Origin: Patella vulgata
Lineage: Eukaryota > Mollusca > Gastropoda > Patellidae
NCBI RefSeq assembly: GCF_932274485.2
Contig: NC_065881.2
Location: 47,812,702 to 47,876,701 of the forward strand
Direction of reading: 5' to 3'
Length of the DNA: 64,000 bases
The notes below the pieces were generated by a model, which was not told the DNA's origin, did not search any database, and saw nothing but the letters and a program-made list of their open reading frames with translations. Positions 24,030 through 36,647 of this stretch are shown here, piece after piece (the first letter of the stretch is position 1; every line of letters starts with the position of its first letter). Position numbers and translations under genes: made by a program.

Positions 24030-26490
24030 TGTGGTGTTTTTACTGTGTGAATCCCAATATTACATGAAAACACTAAACCCTGTGTGCTACAGATAGGATG
24101 TAAAATTATTTAACCGTATGTTTACTGTGAAAGTTATTTCCTGCTGGTTATTCTCCTGTTACTATATGAGATAAATTGACTTGCTGACATCGACCCCATG
24201 TCTCTTGATCAGAAATGCCTTAAACGGAAATAAGTGAAACGTGTGATTGATAAGCATTGAAGGTGATAAACTTGAAACCGCCATCAAATACATATCTTCT
24301 CTCTAATGACGTTCCTCCCGCTGTATTACACTTCAAAAGGTTTGTTTGGGCTATCTTGCAAGCTTTTCAAAGTCATCATTCCTTGTCCGATAGCCTGGAA
24401 ATTACTAAGACTAAAAGTCGAGATAACCACCAACATGCTTCACTAGGTTGGATTAGTTTTCTTCATTCGCACATCTCTCTGTCGATTGGAAACCAATGAT
24501 TTTGCCACATGTTAGGTTATTTCCTGTCAATGTTGTTCAACACTAGAAGAGAACTCGCGTCTCGAGTTCATCAATTTCTGACACCCTTTCCCATTTAAAT
24601 GTTTGCTTGATCTCTCCAACTGTTTCACTGACCCTATTTGGTTTTCAGTTTCAATCTAAGATTCAATTTATGTGTTTATTTTAAGAGATTTCTCCAGAAC
24701 ATACATTACCGTGGAAACATACATCCTAATGGAACGTATACAAACGTCGATGCTATTTTAGTCTACAACATTATCAATTACTAACCATCCATTTTGTATG
24801 TCATCTATATGATCAACGACTGGATTACATAAAAACATCCTACCAAGGTTACGTTAAGGATAAATATAATTGGGGGGGGGGCGAGAGTGGTTAGTACGTG
24901 TCTAAACATGATTTGTATATAATTTTCCAAGAGAGAAACATGAACTATTAAATCCACAATATTTCAGACAAGAAGGCAAACACACTCAAAAAAAGTAGAG
25001 TTGGTTTAAACACCCATATGTTCTAACGTAAGCAATGGCCCTTTCAAGTTCACTTCACTTACTATTGATTTTAAACGACCATCTTTAACGTCTTACTTGT
25101 TACACGCCCGTCGAAGACTGAAGGATCATTGAACTCAAGATGGGTTTCTATCTTCTGATCATTTTCATTTCCTTATATTTGTACAGTTTATGAAATGAGA
25201 ATGGTTATATTGACATACTGGTGTGTTATGGTTTTGAATGTATTATTAGGATACAGGGGAGGACCACTCCTCCGGTGAAAACACCATCTGAGTAAAGATC
25301 TAACAGCATAAAGAATTCCTCGTTATGTGAACACCCCAACAAAAAAGTGGAACCTAGAAAGAGAACGCAATAATATTTCGTGCACGACACCCATCACTAT
25401 AACTGGGAAAATAGTCCAAGCTTCAAATTCGAACGGTAACCTCCGAGCAGTGTCCCCAGCCATGTTGTTAAATATACAAACAGAGCAAGCATTGTGAGAA
25501 TCACAGATAAAGGCGGCTATATGATCAGATACAAATATTATGCTTCATACAACAAAGATAAATTACACAATATATATATATATATATATATATTACATAC
25601 ACCATTACATATTACCATTTCAATATACAGTGACATGTGAAGAATAATTTTCTATTTGTTAATGGGGTTTTTTCACGTCAAATTTAAAACGAGACGATCA
25701 ATATTTTCCTTTTCAATGCCTATTTTATGGGTTAGTTTAATGACACGGGTTTAATTATCATGGTTTACAATGTAACGCATGGTAAGATTTACACTAGCAG
25801 TTTTTATGTGGTTCCGTTAAATCTTGTTTTAACCATTGCGATATACAGTTACAGCAGTTAATGGTGGCATGCTTTGTAATGAATACTTTTATTTTCTAGT
25901 CAACAAACCTTTATACACGGTGAATCGTTTTTTGTCCTGACGAAAAGATATTTTCATGTTAAAGGAAGCAACTTAAACATGAAGATCTGTCAAGAAATTC
26001 TTTTTGTAATTCAAGATCTCCTTCACATTACTGTGGCGTGTTATAATTGTTAGTTAGATCTGATATGATTTTCTATTCACCAAAGTCGGGTTATCTTCTT
26101 TTTTTTTCCTTTTCCTGTTGGGTGGTTGCAAGAAGGGATAAACCTAGCTATCATCAACCAGTACTCACCCGGAACGTTAACCAGTGGTTAAATCATCAGG
26201 GAAGTGTTCTGTGGACATATCCACGTGAGCCATAATATTTACAACCCTACTGTCAATAGAACTGGGTCATCTGAAAATGGATTGTTCTTGTGTCAGTGTC
26301 ATAGATAATTCCCTAAATGTTGTCTTGTTATTCATTGTACATTAAATACTGTAAAGTATTTATTATTTACTTCCTAACATTTCTAGTTTAACTTCTGATT
26401 AAAGTTCCTGAAGGTTAGGCTGATTCGGACTGTTGTAAATACTGACATTTCAGTGTTGGAATTTGTCTGCAGAAAGCATGGTGATCGTTT
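24030..26490. other. No gene seen
   Basis: AT-rich, with a G9 run (about 24873) and a (TA)n run (25570). The frame at 24257-24499 has no recognisable content. Confidence 0.5.
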
Positions 26491-26496
26491 AAAGAT

Positions 26497-26960
26497 ACAT
26501 TAGTTAAGAGTTTAATAAAGAGTTGGCCATTCTTGCTATAATAATTCAAATATATACGATAAATAAAGAAAATTTCAGTCAAATTACTTTATTCTGAACG
26601 GAGAAGTTACTGTTGGAAGTTTGGACTATAAATGGCATCAACTGTCTCCGCGCTGTCTCCGAGAACTGCCGATCGTTTGATTAACAGACGATAATTCCAC
26701 CAACATATTCTTGGTTCTCAATGGTATACGGTACCCTCGATTGGCAGGCCTTTCATCGGCAATCTCCGGTAGTGACGACAGTGACTAACGGTAATCGTTA
26801 GCTTGTTCAGCCAGTTATTGATTTAATTATTAAATGAACGACTGTATGAACGACCTCTGAGGGTCTACAGAGCTTGTCATGTAAATAAAGGTCTAATTAA
26901 TAATTTCTATAATATCTGAAGTCTAACGAAAGATTGTAATTTCTAATAGTTATGTTCGGC
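26497..26960 (+). repeat. Interspersed repeat A, copy 1 (diverged)
   Basis: Begins with a TTTAATAAAGAGTTGGCCAT ... GCTATAATAATTCAAATA segment and ends with GGTCTAATTAATAATTTCTA ... GTCTAACGAAAGA, matching both ends of the copies at 35.4 and 52.1 kb. The centre is longer and unrelated (a GC-richer stretch with CTGTCTCCG repeats). Confidence 0.6.
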
Positions 26961-27019
26961 GAAATACGTCAGAATTCTCAATCAAATGGCAATCTCTAGC
27001 GCTGGTTATTCCCGTCTAC

Positions 27020-27061
27020 ACCGATAGTATTTATTGCGCATGCTCTCCAGATAAGAATATG
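27020..27061 (+). promoter_or_regulatory. NRF1-like and YY1-like sites at a possible start
   Basis: TGCGCATGC (about 27036-27044) matches the NRF1 core, and AATATGGCG at the Met codon resembles a YY1 initiator element. Together they resemble a TATA-less housekeeping promoter. This is pattern matching only. Confidence 0.3.
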
Positions 27062-27172
27062 GCGTCACCGTTTGACATGACTTGTGGAATATGTCTAGCC
27101 TCGTTCTTCAAGCCCCTTGTTACAAATGGCACTAAAACGCATTGTGGTACACGATTCGTGTACCAATGGTAA
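27059..27172 (+). pseudogene. Short RING-finger-like remnant
   Basis: 37-codon frame from ATG, MASPFDMTCGICLASFFKPL followed by VTNGTKTHCGTRFVYQW and stop. The opening CGIC-L-x-F-x-KP-LV and the HCG-x-x-F spacing follow the first half of a C3HC4 RING (CxxC ... CGHxFCxxC), but the His and two Cys of the second half are replaced (Thr, Val, Trp). A donor-like ATG|GTAAAA overlaps the last codon, so it could also be a first exon. No second half was found downstream. It reads best as a decayed RING fragment next to repeat A copy 1. Confidence 0.3.
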
Positions 27173-27179
27173 AATGTTT

Positions 27180-30100
27180 ATTTTGACTTAAATATTGAAT
27201 ATCAGTAGCCGATCTTTTCCTGGTAATATCACAGCATCGATGTTGATTTAAATTGACAAATAATTCGTGTTTTCAATGTCGAAGACTTTGGATTTTATTG
27301 AGTTAGAGATTTAGCTACTTTAACTAATGTATCTTTAACAATAAACACATTTATTTGTTGCTTTACCTAATATTCCGCTATAGTATGGTGTAGTTCAGTC
27401 AGTATGTTCCAACTAAATCGGTACTTTTATACTATTGCCTGCACTTACTTTGTACTATCAAATGGGAAACCAGTGGTTGGTTTTGTACTACTGCTAATAG
27501 AACTCGAGCTTAACAGAGAAAGATACATAGAAATTTAACACCCACTTAACACAAACTAAGTCATTTCTGGAATGGCCTAGACATGCAGTATATTCATAAT
27601 TCAACAATTCTTTAACAGTGGGAAAAACAATATTCAAACAATGAAGCCTGGAGAAAACCTATAATGTCGGACAGGCGAACCTACTTCTTTTCAAGTAAAA
27701 GTGATGGGATTGAAACCAGAATACCGTAACAAACCACATAAAGATCTAACGTGCAAGCTCAGACCACCCGAGTCCCGATTCACGTTGAGTGGTTAAATTG
27801 TGATTGTATTCCTGACAATACATATAGTGTACCATCGATAATAAAAATTGATAAAAATGGTAAGTATATCTAAAAATGAAATAATTAGTGTAATATAGCG
27901 AAGTTGAGCATCGGAACTCTCCAGATTGACCGTAGCTCCTATATCAGTACAAATTAACTGCCCTGAAAGAATAAATCCTCTCTTTCCCATGCATGGAATC
28001 CGAGGATAGATTCCATTTCTGACATCCCATCAGACGAACAATCAATTCAATGAATTATTTAGTCAAATGGAAACATTGAAAGTAGACTATCTACTTTTGG
28101 GCATTGTCATGTTTTAGAATATCGTCTTACTGTAAGTTGAGGCAATGCTTTCACCAAGGGGTAACAAATCCAGGGAAAACCGATGATTCTTCGAGGGACA
28201 ATGATCTTGTTGATAGCAGAATTTTTAATTGTTAGGCTGCTTTCATGTCTGTCAAGAAATCCTTGAACCTCGGTTTTAATGAGTTCTGTTTTGAGCCACT
28301 AAATGCAAGCAGTTATTAATGTCAGCTCCAGAGGCAGTGCCAAAACATTTCACAGATGACCCTTGGTTGATGAATTTTTCAAATAAGAAGTCATTCCCAT
28401 ACTATGAGTTTGATATGTGGCAACAATGATGAAGACGCAGCTGTCAATTTTGCCTGGCCAGATTCCTAGCCCGAAGTCAACTGACAATACACTGTGTAGA
28501 TAATGAAGTAAGTAGGTTTACGTGTTTATAGCAAGGGTTTTGATGACTAGAGGATATTGTTCGTCTATACATCTTGGTGGACTTGACCCGGAGCTAAGAA
28601 GTGCAAGGCGTGTACCTGGATGGTTCTCGTTGTTAAGGGAGTGTTATGGCAGTTATTATGAATTACTACCACCAATAAATCAATATGTTTTTGTTTTCCC
28701 CACCATCCTGTATTACATTGATAGATCTTATTTTAGAGAAGACCAATAGATCTTGGCGGGGAAAAACAACACTTATCACATAGATAACTAGAATAAAATC
28801 TTTTGTCTAGTCTATTTGATGTTTGCCAGCTATTGTGCTGGGATTTTATAACTTATTGTGTATGACCTGCTGATAACATTGCGCATGCGATCTATTTCAA
28901 TCTATTGTATCAGAACGAAGCTATGTGGTACATGTTTGAAAACTTGTTCACTAAAATGTAATAACGTCTTTGCTTTCGTGTAATTTACATTAGGGCAATT
29001 TTTAACATGACTCTTCATCTTTCCTACAGGCTAAAATCTGTCTTTGCGAATTAATGGTGCACTATTTTTTGTCGATGTGATTTGTTTTTACGTACCTATT
29101 ATTTCTGTTTCTTTATTTGATGGTTCCGCCAAATTTAATGTTTCTTCAAAGTGTGCCCCAGAATTATATTCCTATTCCAGATGATTATTCCAGATCTAGA
29201 AGATTTATTCATGTACTGTCGGATCACAAGTGAATATTAGATCATATGTCACCTTTCGCAGCAACATGAACTCCAATTCAAGTCATCTCTGGTATGGCAA
29301 TAAATCTTTATTGGAGAAGTAATACGTTAAGTATAGCGTTTAAGAGAATATAATTCGCTGTATCCAGTATTCGTCATGCCCAGGATTTTTTTATTTCTGA
29401 CACTTGAGGAATATATTTCAGTTCTTATAACCCTCTACTTTTTTGCAAGATATTTCTGTCTTTCTGAAAGGAACGATGCCCTTGGCATTTTATGCCATGT
29501 ATACTATTTATATCATGTTACAAGCTGCGATGCGATGCTCGTGACATACTTCTCACATCTTTAGAGCTGGTGTTGTTGTTTAACTTCAACCTTTCTTTTA
29601 TAATTTTATATATAGATCTTTACGATTTAAAAAAAAACGTGGGGGTGATATCCTTTTGGCCGATGTCTAGATCATAATAAGCCTTTTACAGTCAGAATAT
29701 CCTTAGTCAAATCCAAATACCTTTCCCTAATATAATTTAAATAAAAAATTGTAAAAGATGGACAGAGTAGTTGTATTGTGGAAGATGCCGGGCTTAGTAA
29801 TAGACAGAAATGATAGATTTGGGCCGTAGCAAAACGAGCGTGTTTCTATCAGCTGCATAATTCCCCTATTAACTATAGACTGTATGTGTTTTTAGAATGC
29901 AGGATTATAAGCTCGGTCGCAGAAGCTTTTACACTAGTTCAATGTTTCTTTAATATATAGAGCTTCATGAAAGCGATTGATATGAAACCCTCTTTTAAAA
30001 AATGATGTAGAGAAATGCGTTAATAGATTTACAGCTACGAAAACTGACGTAGTTCATTTTGTCAATGCTTTTTTCCCGTAAATCCTTCAAAAGGCTTTGG

Positions 30101-32160
30101 GAAAAAAGGTTCTGAATGTTAGCTTTATTTGGATAACATAATTAAATTTTCAACAAGTAAATCAACAATATGCATCTCCACGGTGTTTATCTTCATTGAC
30201 AGATTCTTGTTTTCTTTCTTTATTTTTTGTTATTTTCCCCTGTGTGTACCATCCAATCGCTTCAAGTGCACCTCCAAAATAAACTTCTTGGTTATCTTTG
30301 CTACTTGTCAATGCCTATGATAATATTGACGAAGTTTCTTTTTGTGGTGCTGACAATTTTGAAAGCATTTACGCAACTTTACAGTGTGAATAACAAACTA
30401 AGATATAATTAGGTGTTGGTTGGAACCACACGATCTGGTTTAATTCAAGAATGCCGAAAGCCACGAGAGCTCTATACATTGAACAAACACTTTATCTTAA
30501 AGAGGCAACATGAACACAATTTCCTATGTAACTTTGATTGCGCTTTATTGATATTCGCTCTCTGTGGATAGTTATCGAATGGACAGCGCCATTAGTAGCG
30601 GATTTTCCTAAGGTCAATCTTACTTTAAGTGATGTGGCCTGCAGCTAACTAGGAAGGGCTTTCCAAGTGATTGTTCATCGGTTTATTTCTGGTCCTATAT
30701 TAAATCAGTTGTTGACATATGTTGAGCTCATATTGAAACATGACGCTAAATTAAATAAATCTTAAACTGCTTTTAGCTGTAATGTAACATTAACCAATGC
30801 GGCTTTTATTGAAATTTGCCCGCAAGTGAATTACTGCCGACAGGAGCCGAATTGATAAAACTTCATTCTATTTCCTCAATCTATACTGCAATGCTGCAGG
30901 GGAATTAAATCATGAAACTGTTCTACGCGGTTTAACACATATATAATGTTAAATTGTATTTCAAAGCCAAGATATTTCATTAAAAGAGACAGGAAATAGA
31001 AACTTTTTATATAGGTGGATAATAGCTTAAAATTGTCCTGGAATCTCTTTTGGTTGAATTCATGTTTTATTACAACTTGTTGAAAGTGTCATTCAGTGTA
31101 AACTGATTTTGTGAAGCGTGTATAGTATAAAATTTTTAATGACATCGTTTTCTGCAGAAGATAAAGAAATATGTTTCGGTGATCGGAATATTATTATCCC
31201 AGCTCTCGAGAACTTTCAAGTTGGTAAGTTGCATAGCAAAAGAGACACCGAACAAAATATTAAAGGACCCCCATATACAGTATAAATTTACAATTCGTGT
31301 ACGAAGTTATAACATTTTTTGGTGGAATTACTATTCCATTGTTATCAAATAAAGAAGGCAGAACGTAACGTAATTGTATAACACCTGATACTGTTTGTTG
31401 TTTGGGGAGTTTACATAGCTAAAACGTTGCACCTTTCTTCCTATATTTTACGCTAATATTTCATTTCTGGAATCTTCAAAATCAATTTTAACTTTAGTGA
31501 TGAAAAACTATGTTTACACTTAAGAGTATAATTCAGTGATGCGGTCGTAACCGTTTATATTGAACTAAATGTTGACCAAAAAATAAATTACAAACTACTC
31601 CAGGATAAACTCCGGGCTGTTCACTTATATATGCATACGCCAAAATTAATGTGGGTCTGTTTATATACCTTATATCCCACATTATGATATGATAACCTTC
31701 TGTCCTTTCCTAATTGTAGATTTAGATTATATATCGACACTATATCAATCAACAATAGATATTGGACTCTTCTAACTTTGGAGAGTACGTGGTCACAGAA
31801 TTTCAATTATATAATCATATATTGTGATCAAAACAGTTTTGAGCACCTCAATTAGCTTATCGCGAGAGAATAGCCATATTCATTGACAATCGAAAAGTAT
31901 CGTAAGCTAATATTTCATCGTTCTGATACTAGAGACTAGTGCTGTTGAGAAAGATTCATTTAATAACGTAATGTATCGCAAGTGTGCCTCGGGGACTTAA
32001 CGGGTGTTAAAGGAAATCAGACTGGTGCCAATGTTATCACCTTCTGAAATATGTTACTCTATTCATATGTCGAGCTCTTGTTAGATACCATTAGTGATAA
32101 CAGCTTGGTGCTTAATATCTACAGTAAAGATTTTTTTGTCTCCCGGCTAGGAAATGGCAT
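27180..32160. other. No gene seen
   Basis: Five kilobases of AT-rich DNA with only hydrophobic, low-information open frames. PAS-domain exons of the Erg gene were looked for by eye here and further left and not found. Confidence 0.5.
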
Positions 32161-32171
32161 TTAAGAATATA

Positions 32172-32226
32172 AAATGATCTATATATATATATAAATATAT
32201 GTGTATATATATATACATGTGTATAA
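32172..32226. repeat. AT-rich dinucleotide repeat
   Basis: Two (TA)n blocks separated by AAATATATGTG and followed by ACATGTG; self-complementary. Confidence 0.9.
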
Positions 32227-32463
32227 ATATCCTAAAATCAATATCTCTTTTTGTGAAATGTAACCTAAATGTTGCTAGGGATGGAAAGAGAGATCTTAAA
32301 TCGAACAATTACTTGTTGATAATAAATGTATGGTACGGAATTGAATAGCAGTATATACCTTTGAAAGAAATGGTTTCTATGGGACAAGGGAGCTGTATTC
32401 CTGTAGGTAATGTCTACGTTAAAAAAACCACACCAATGGAAATGCTTAAAATTATTAATCTTA

Positions 32464-32812
32464 AACATACATTATGCAAGAGCTAAATCTGCCTATTGCA
32501 GGTCTTTCTTTAGGCCTGAAATTTATCTAAATTATTAATTAGACATTAATTAACTTATCCAGACCATAATCAACTCTCGGTGTCATCGGTAGCCTGCGAT
32601 ATTTACTGGATTAAATAATGAAATGGATAATCGAGACTACGTTTTTATCGTACCGACTTTAGTAAAGATGAACGAGGCTGGTCCGAAAATTCAATCGCTA
32701 CATTCTCGGTTCAGAGTGGATCAATTTGACTGAAATTTTCAGCAAATTCCTTTTACATTATCTAGTTTTTAACTATTATAGTGAGAACTATCAGCTCTTC
32801 CATAATGTATCT
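32464..32812 (-). repeat. Interspersed repeat A, copy 2
   Basis: Bounded by CATTATGC and CATAATGT. On the + strand it starts GCAAGAGCTAAATCTGCCTA and runs through TTAATTAGACATTAATTAAC and CGAGACTACGTTTTTATCGT. It is the reverse complement of 35388-35740 at roughly 90% identity by eye. The short inverted ends and lack of coding capacity fit a MITE. Confidence 0.85.
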
Positions 32813-32816
32813 TTAC

Positions 32817-32847
32817 ACGCACAATTGTTAATTGGACAATTGTGCGT
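32817..32847. repeat. Short perfect palindrome
   Basis: ACGCACAATTGT and its reverse complement separated by 7 nt, directly after repeat A copy 2. Confidence 0.85.
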
Positions 32848-33661
32848 TCCTTCTTGATTTGAATAATACTTTGATCAAATAACGTCTGCATAATAATATG
32901 TTTTCAGTGAAAGACGAACGCCGAGATGTAAAACGGAAGCCATTGAAAACGTATATATGTTAATCGCATTCTGTGTTGTTAGAAATGTTTAGAATTGTTA
33001 CAGTATATAAAGCATTCTATGATTTTCTCAAAGACTCTTCGGATATTCCTGACATTCCTTAAATTGACCTTAAATAGAAATATTGCACGATTAACGAGAT
33101 AACATTTGAATAATGATTGAAAACTACCTCGCTGTACAACGCTGATCACAAGACTATCCATTAAATCGTCTGAGATAAAATAGTTTTTTTGACTTGTAAT
33201 TTGACTTTTTAAAAGGTAGGGAATACATTACAGTGAGTTGATCAAATCGTGAAACAGTGTGATCAAGATAACATGTCAAATGGTATTTATTTTAATGTAC
33301 ACACAGACAGACAATGTGTTCTTTGTTTCATCCAGTTTTACGGAGAAGAGAAAAGGATATAAATATCTCGAAATATGGTTCCTCGATTTTTCCGGAAAAA
33401 CGAAATAATAGCCTACTGTGGAATTTTTTTTGGCGCTTTCAATGTTTTATTTTCTCTATCTTTTGAAACTTTTCGATCTTCGTGGTTAACCTTTGAGATT
33501 TTAACTTAAATCAATTGAAAGAAAATATTTGTGGAAAGTAAATTCCAAAAGTCAGAGGTATTTTCAATTTTCTCGTTGTAATATGACATGCTGGAAAGCA
33601 ATTCAGTAATCCCGTATAATTGAATTAAAGTCTCTATACGTCATGTTTACTTATATTACAG

Positions 33662-33775
33662 GCGAAAAGTAAGATCATCATGTTGAAGGTCCTAAGAGAA
33701 TTCCGGGGTCGCTCACAGACCAGACCTATAGCAGAGAAAACGGCCAAGATGAAGATGGATAAAGATAAAGACGAG
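33662..33775 (+). CDS. erg: Candidate upstream exon of the Erg channel (N-terminal linker)
   Basis: Open 114-bp segment of 38 codons with a good acceptor (TTATATTACAG) and a GAG|GTTTGT donor, both phase 0, so it could join directly to the phase-0 exon at 42522. The peptide is very basic and charged: it contains MLKVLREFRGRSQTRPIAEK and ends KMDKDKDE. The next exon opens with a similarly charged stretch ([12 protein letters not shown]), which fits a cytoplasmic linker between the PAS domain and S1. No family motif is visible, and this linker is poorly conserved in ERG channels, so assignment rests on phase, strand and position. It could also be an alternative first coding exon starting at Met 33680, or a chance open segment. 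It is bracketed by two oppositely oriented copies of repeat family A. Confidence 0.45.
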
Positions 33776-34904
33776 GTTTGTAAAGATTTAATCACTTTTA
33801 AAGGGACATTTTCAATCATTACAATAAGGATTTTTGCGCCTTTTTACTTCTTGAAAGCAGTTATAGTTTATGCTATGTAAGGACTCTTTAAACGATTGTA
33901 TTGTCAGCAATGGATTGGCTGATTTGTTTCGAATATCGAATATAAATTAATTTGGACATTCCGGGCGTAAGTATGTTTAATACTATTTTAAATTTGTATG
34001 ATTGTCTACTGATCGGCACAAATGCGCGATTCTACGTTGTTATTTTTTGCCCAAATGATATAAAGTTGGTCATCTCCGGACCGGAAGTTCCACGGGATAT
34101 GCTTTGTCTAATAAGGAACGTCACATATTTGTAGTATGATCGATCGATGTTCTCGAAAATAATGCTATGCATCTCTAAATTCTATGCTGTTTGTAAATTC
34201 TATTATAAAATACATATTTTGTGTATGTACAAAATTGTCAAGTAAACACACATGGCTGATAAAAAAAACAGCACAGATTCATTTAACTCAGTTTATGCAG
34301 GATTTACCTCACTTGATTTGTATTAATTCCATCTTGCAGAGGATGGGGACGATTTTAAATAATTAGATTCGATCATCCAGTCCATCCTTATTGCCGACAT
34401 AGACTGAACCCGTTGTCACGATATCGGTTTATTGATCGCGACTACGTATAAAACGCAAGCGTTAACTCGAGTTACTATAGTTTCGTCAGATAAAATATGA
34501 ATATACATGTCTATTTCTTAAAATTTTAATTATTGTTTTTTAATTAATTATTACTAAAATGTATTTATGAGTAAAGATACTTACGTTAATAGACATGATT
34601 CGAGATGTCAACAATTTGTACAGATGATGTATGCCATCAAAGCGTAGTTATGCCCATAATATAGTATGTATATGATATAAGCAATTACAAACAAATAATG
34701 AAGGAAAATACCAGAAAAATCACTAACCTGGTCTACATGTCAAAATTAGATTGCAGCATTTATCGAACAGTCCTATTTTGAATCTCATCATTTTAAGCAA
34801 AAATTAAACATTATATATTTCGATCGAACAGTTTGTAATTGATGTACATTTAGTGCAGTCTGTTATAATGTCTGTGGTAAGGTACTAATCGGTTTATATT
34901 GTGG

Positions 34905-35360
34905 AGAATGATGATGATGATGATGATGATGATGATTATACATTTTTATAAAGCACAACTGCTACATAAATGTGCTCATGTGCACTTTACAAAGACATGT
35001 AATAGATCAAGACAATATTATATTTACATAATAAAAAGAGATAACAAAGAGCATACGTGATAAAATATATAATTACAAGTTGTGATTTAGATAAAATTAC
35101 ATGTAATTAGAAATAAAAATAGCTCTGGATAATCTATATAAAAGTATCACTGTGTAAAACCGTTTTTAAATAAATATGTCTTCAGTTTAGTTTTAAAAGT
35201 AGCAATAGAACTAGAATTTGAATTGTTAATTCATTCCATAACCATCGTGCATGTAAATACAATGACCGGTTACCATATGATGATAATTATAAGGGCGTAT
35301 GTATAAGATATCAATATCTATATACTAAATATAATTACAATGATTAAACCTATATAAAAT
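34905..35360. repeat. Dispersed repeat beginning with (GAT)n
   Basis: A (GAT)n run (about 34908-34937) leads into TTATACATTTTTATAAAGCA and a short palindrome-like TGTGCTCATGTGCACTTTACA. It then continues into a moderately AT-rich body with GTCTTCAGTTTAGTTTTAAA and AATTCATTCCATAACC. Segments of this type (TATAAAGC...GCACTTTACAA, then a weak remnant coding block) are common dispersed repeats in invertebrate genomes. No second copy is in the window. Confidence 0.4.
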
Positions 35361-35387
35361 AAACCAAACTATACCTGCTACTTAAAG

Positions 35388-35740
35388 GGGCATTATAGGA
35401 GATTAGATAAAGAGTTGACAGTTCTCGCTATAACGGTTAAAAAATAGATAACGTAAATAGAATATGCTGAAAATTTATCGGTAATTGCCCCACTCTGGAC
35501 CGAGATATTAGGTAATGAATTTTAGGCTAGCCTCGATCATCTTTACTAAAGTCGGTACGATAAAAACGTAGTCTCGATTATCCATTTCATTATTGAATCC
35601 AGTAAATATCGCAGGTTACCGATGACACCGAGAGTTGATTATGGTCTGGATAAGTTAATTAATGTCTAATTAATAATTTAGATAACATTTGAGGCCTAAA
35701 GAAAGACCTGCAATAGGCAGATTTAGCTTACATAATGTAT
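35388..35740 (+). repeat. Interspersed repeat A, copy 3
   Basis: Starts GCATTATAGGAGATTAGATA, then GAGTTGACAGTTCTCGCTAT; ends with AAGACCTGCAATAGGCAGAT and CATAATGT. Inverted partner of copy 2; the pair brackets the candidate exon at 33662-33775. Confidence 0.85.
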
Positions 35741-35744
35741 GTTT

Positions 35745-36228
35745 AAACAGGCATTATGCAAGAGCTAAATCTGTCTATTGCATGTCTTTCTTTGGGCCTC
35801 AAATGTTACATTGGTTAGGCATTTATTAACATGACAAGACTATAATCAATTCTCGGTTCCATCGGATGTTTAAACAGCCATTATGCAAGAGCTAAATCTG
35901 CCTATTGCATGTCATTCTTTAGGCCTCAAATGTTACATTGATTAGACATTTATTAACATGACAAGACTATATAATCAATTCTCGGTTCCGTCGGATGCGT
36001 CCGATTGTAAGTAAATAAGAACGGTTCGACCATTAAAAAAATTGGTTTAACAATGATGAAGCCCCGAACACCCAGTACGGTAGTTACAGTCCGTGCACAC
36101 ATCTTGTCAAACCTCAGAATAAAGTAATGTGAATGCAATTTTGAATATATTAATTTTGTATTATCTATTTTTGAACTATTCTAGCAAGAACAGCCAGCTA
36201 TTTATCTAAATCCTACATAATGCTTCTT
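35745..36228 (-). repeat. Interspersed repeat A, copy 4, with tandemly duplicated end
   Basis: Minus orientation. About 125 bp of the terminal part occur twice in tandem (35745-35868 and 35869-35992; shared AATCTGCCTATTGCATGTC and TAACATGACAAGACTATA). The other end of the family (TATCTATTTTTGAACTATTC ... CATAATGC) is at 36150-36225. The centre differs from copies 2 and 3. Confidence 0.75.
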
Positions 36229-36231
36229 TAA

Positions 36232-36494
36232 CGAATCGCTCTTAATCGGGTGTATGTATGTTAGATCTATTTACCAATTCCACCTGCAGATTTTCTCTAG
36301 GTCACGAGATGTAAACTGGGCTGGCGCTAACCCTAACCCAAGACCTAGCCCTAAGCCTTACTCTAAACCTAACCCACCATCCTCGGCAACAGTCACGTGC
36401 CGTAATCCTATTTACATTTCGTGGCCTTGAGGAAATCTGCAGGTGGAATTGGTAAATAGATTTAACATACAAACGCCCTTTTAAGTGATTTTCG
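36232..36494. mobile_element. MITE with about 85-bp terminal inverted repeats and telomere-like core
   Basis: Left arm 36232 to about 36318 (CGAATCGCTCTTAATCGGGT ... TTACCAATTCCACCTGCAG) pairs with the right arm about 36410-36494 (CTGCAGGTGGAATTGGTAA ... TTTTCG). The core (36327-36383) is a run of degenerate CCTAA/CCCTAA units (GCTAACCCTAACCC, CTAGCCCTAAGCC, TCTAAACCTAACCC) resembling the metazoan telomere repeat. No ORF of its own; open frames here read through the palindrome. Confidence 0.8.
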
Positions 36495-36647
36495 ACGCGT
36501 TTATAACGAACGCTCATAAGATAAAGTATCTTACTATTATTATTATAAGAAGTTGAAATAATGAAAATCCAATGACTCGCGTTGAAAAGTATGCAAGACC
36601 AGCGCGTTTGTCCCTAAATAACCTGGTGTGTATCTGTTGACTCTCGG

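Noticed and set aside
1-33600. PAS-domain exons of the Erg gene
   Set aside because: Looked for by eye through conserved PAS motifs on the + strand; nothing convincing was seen, though short diverged exons could be missed.
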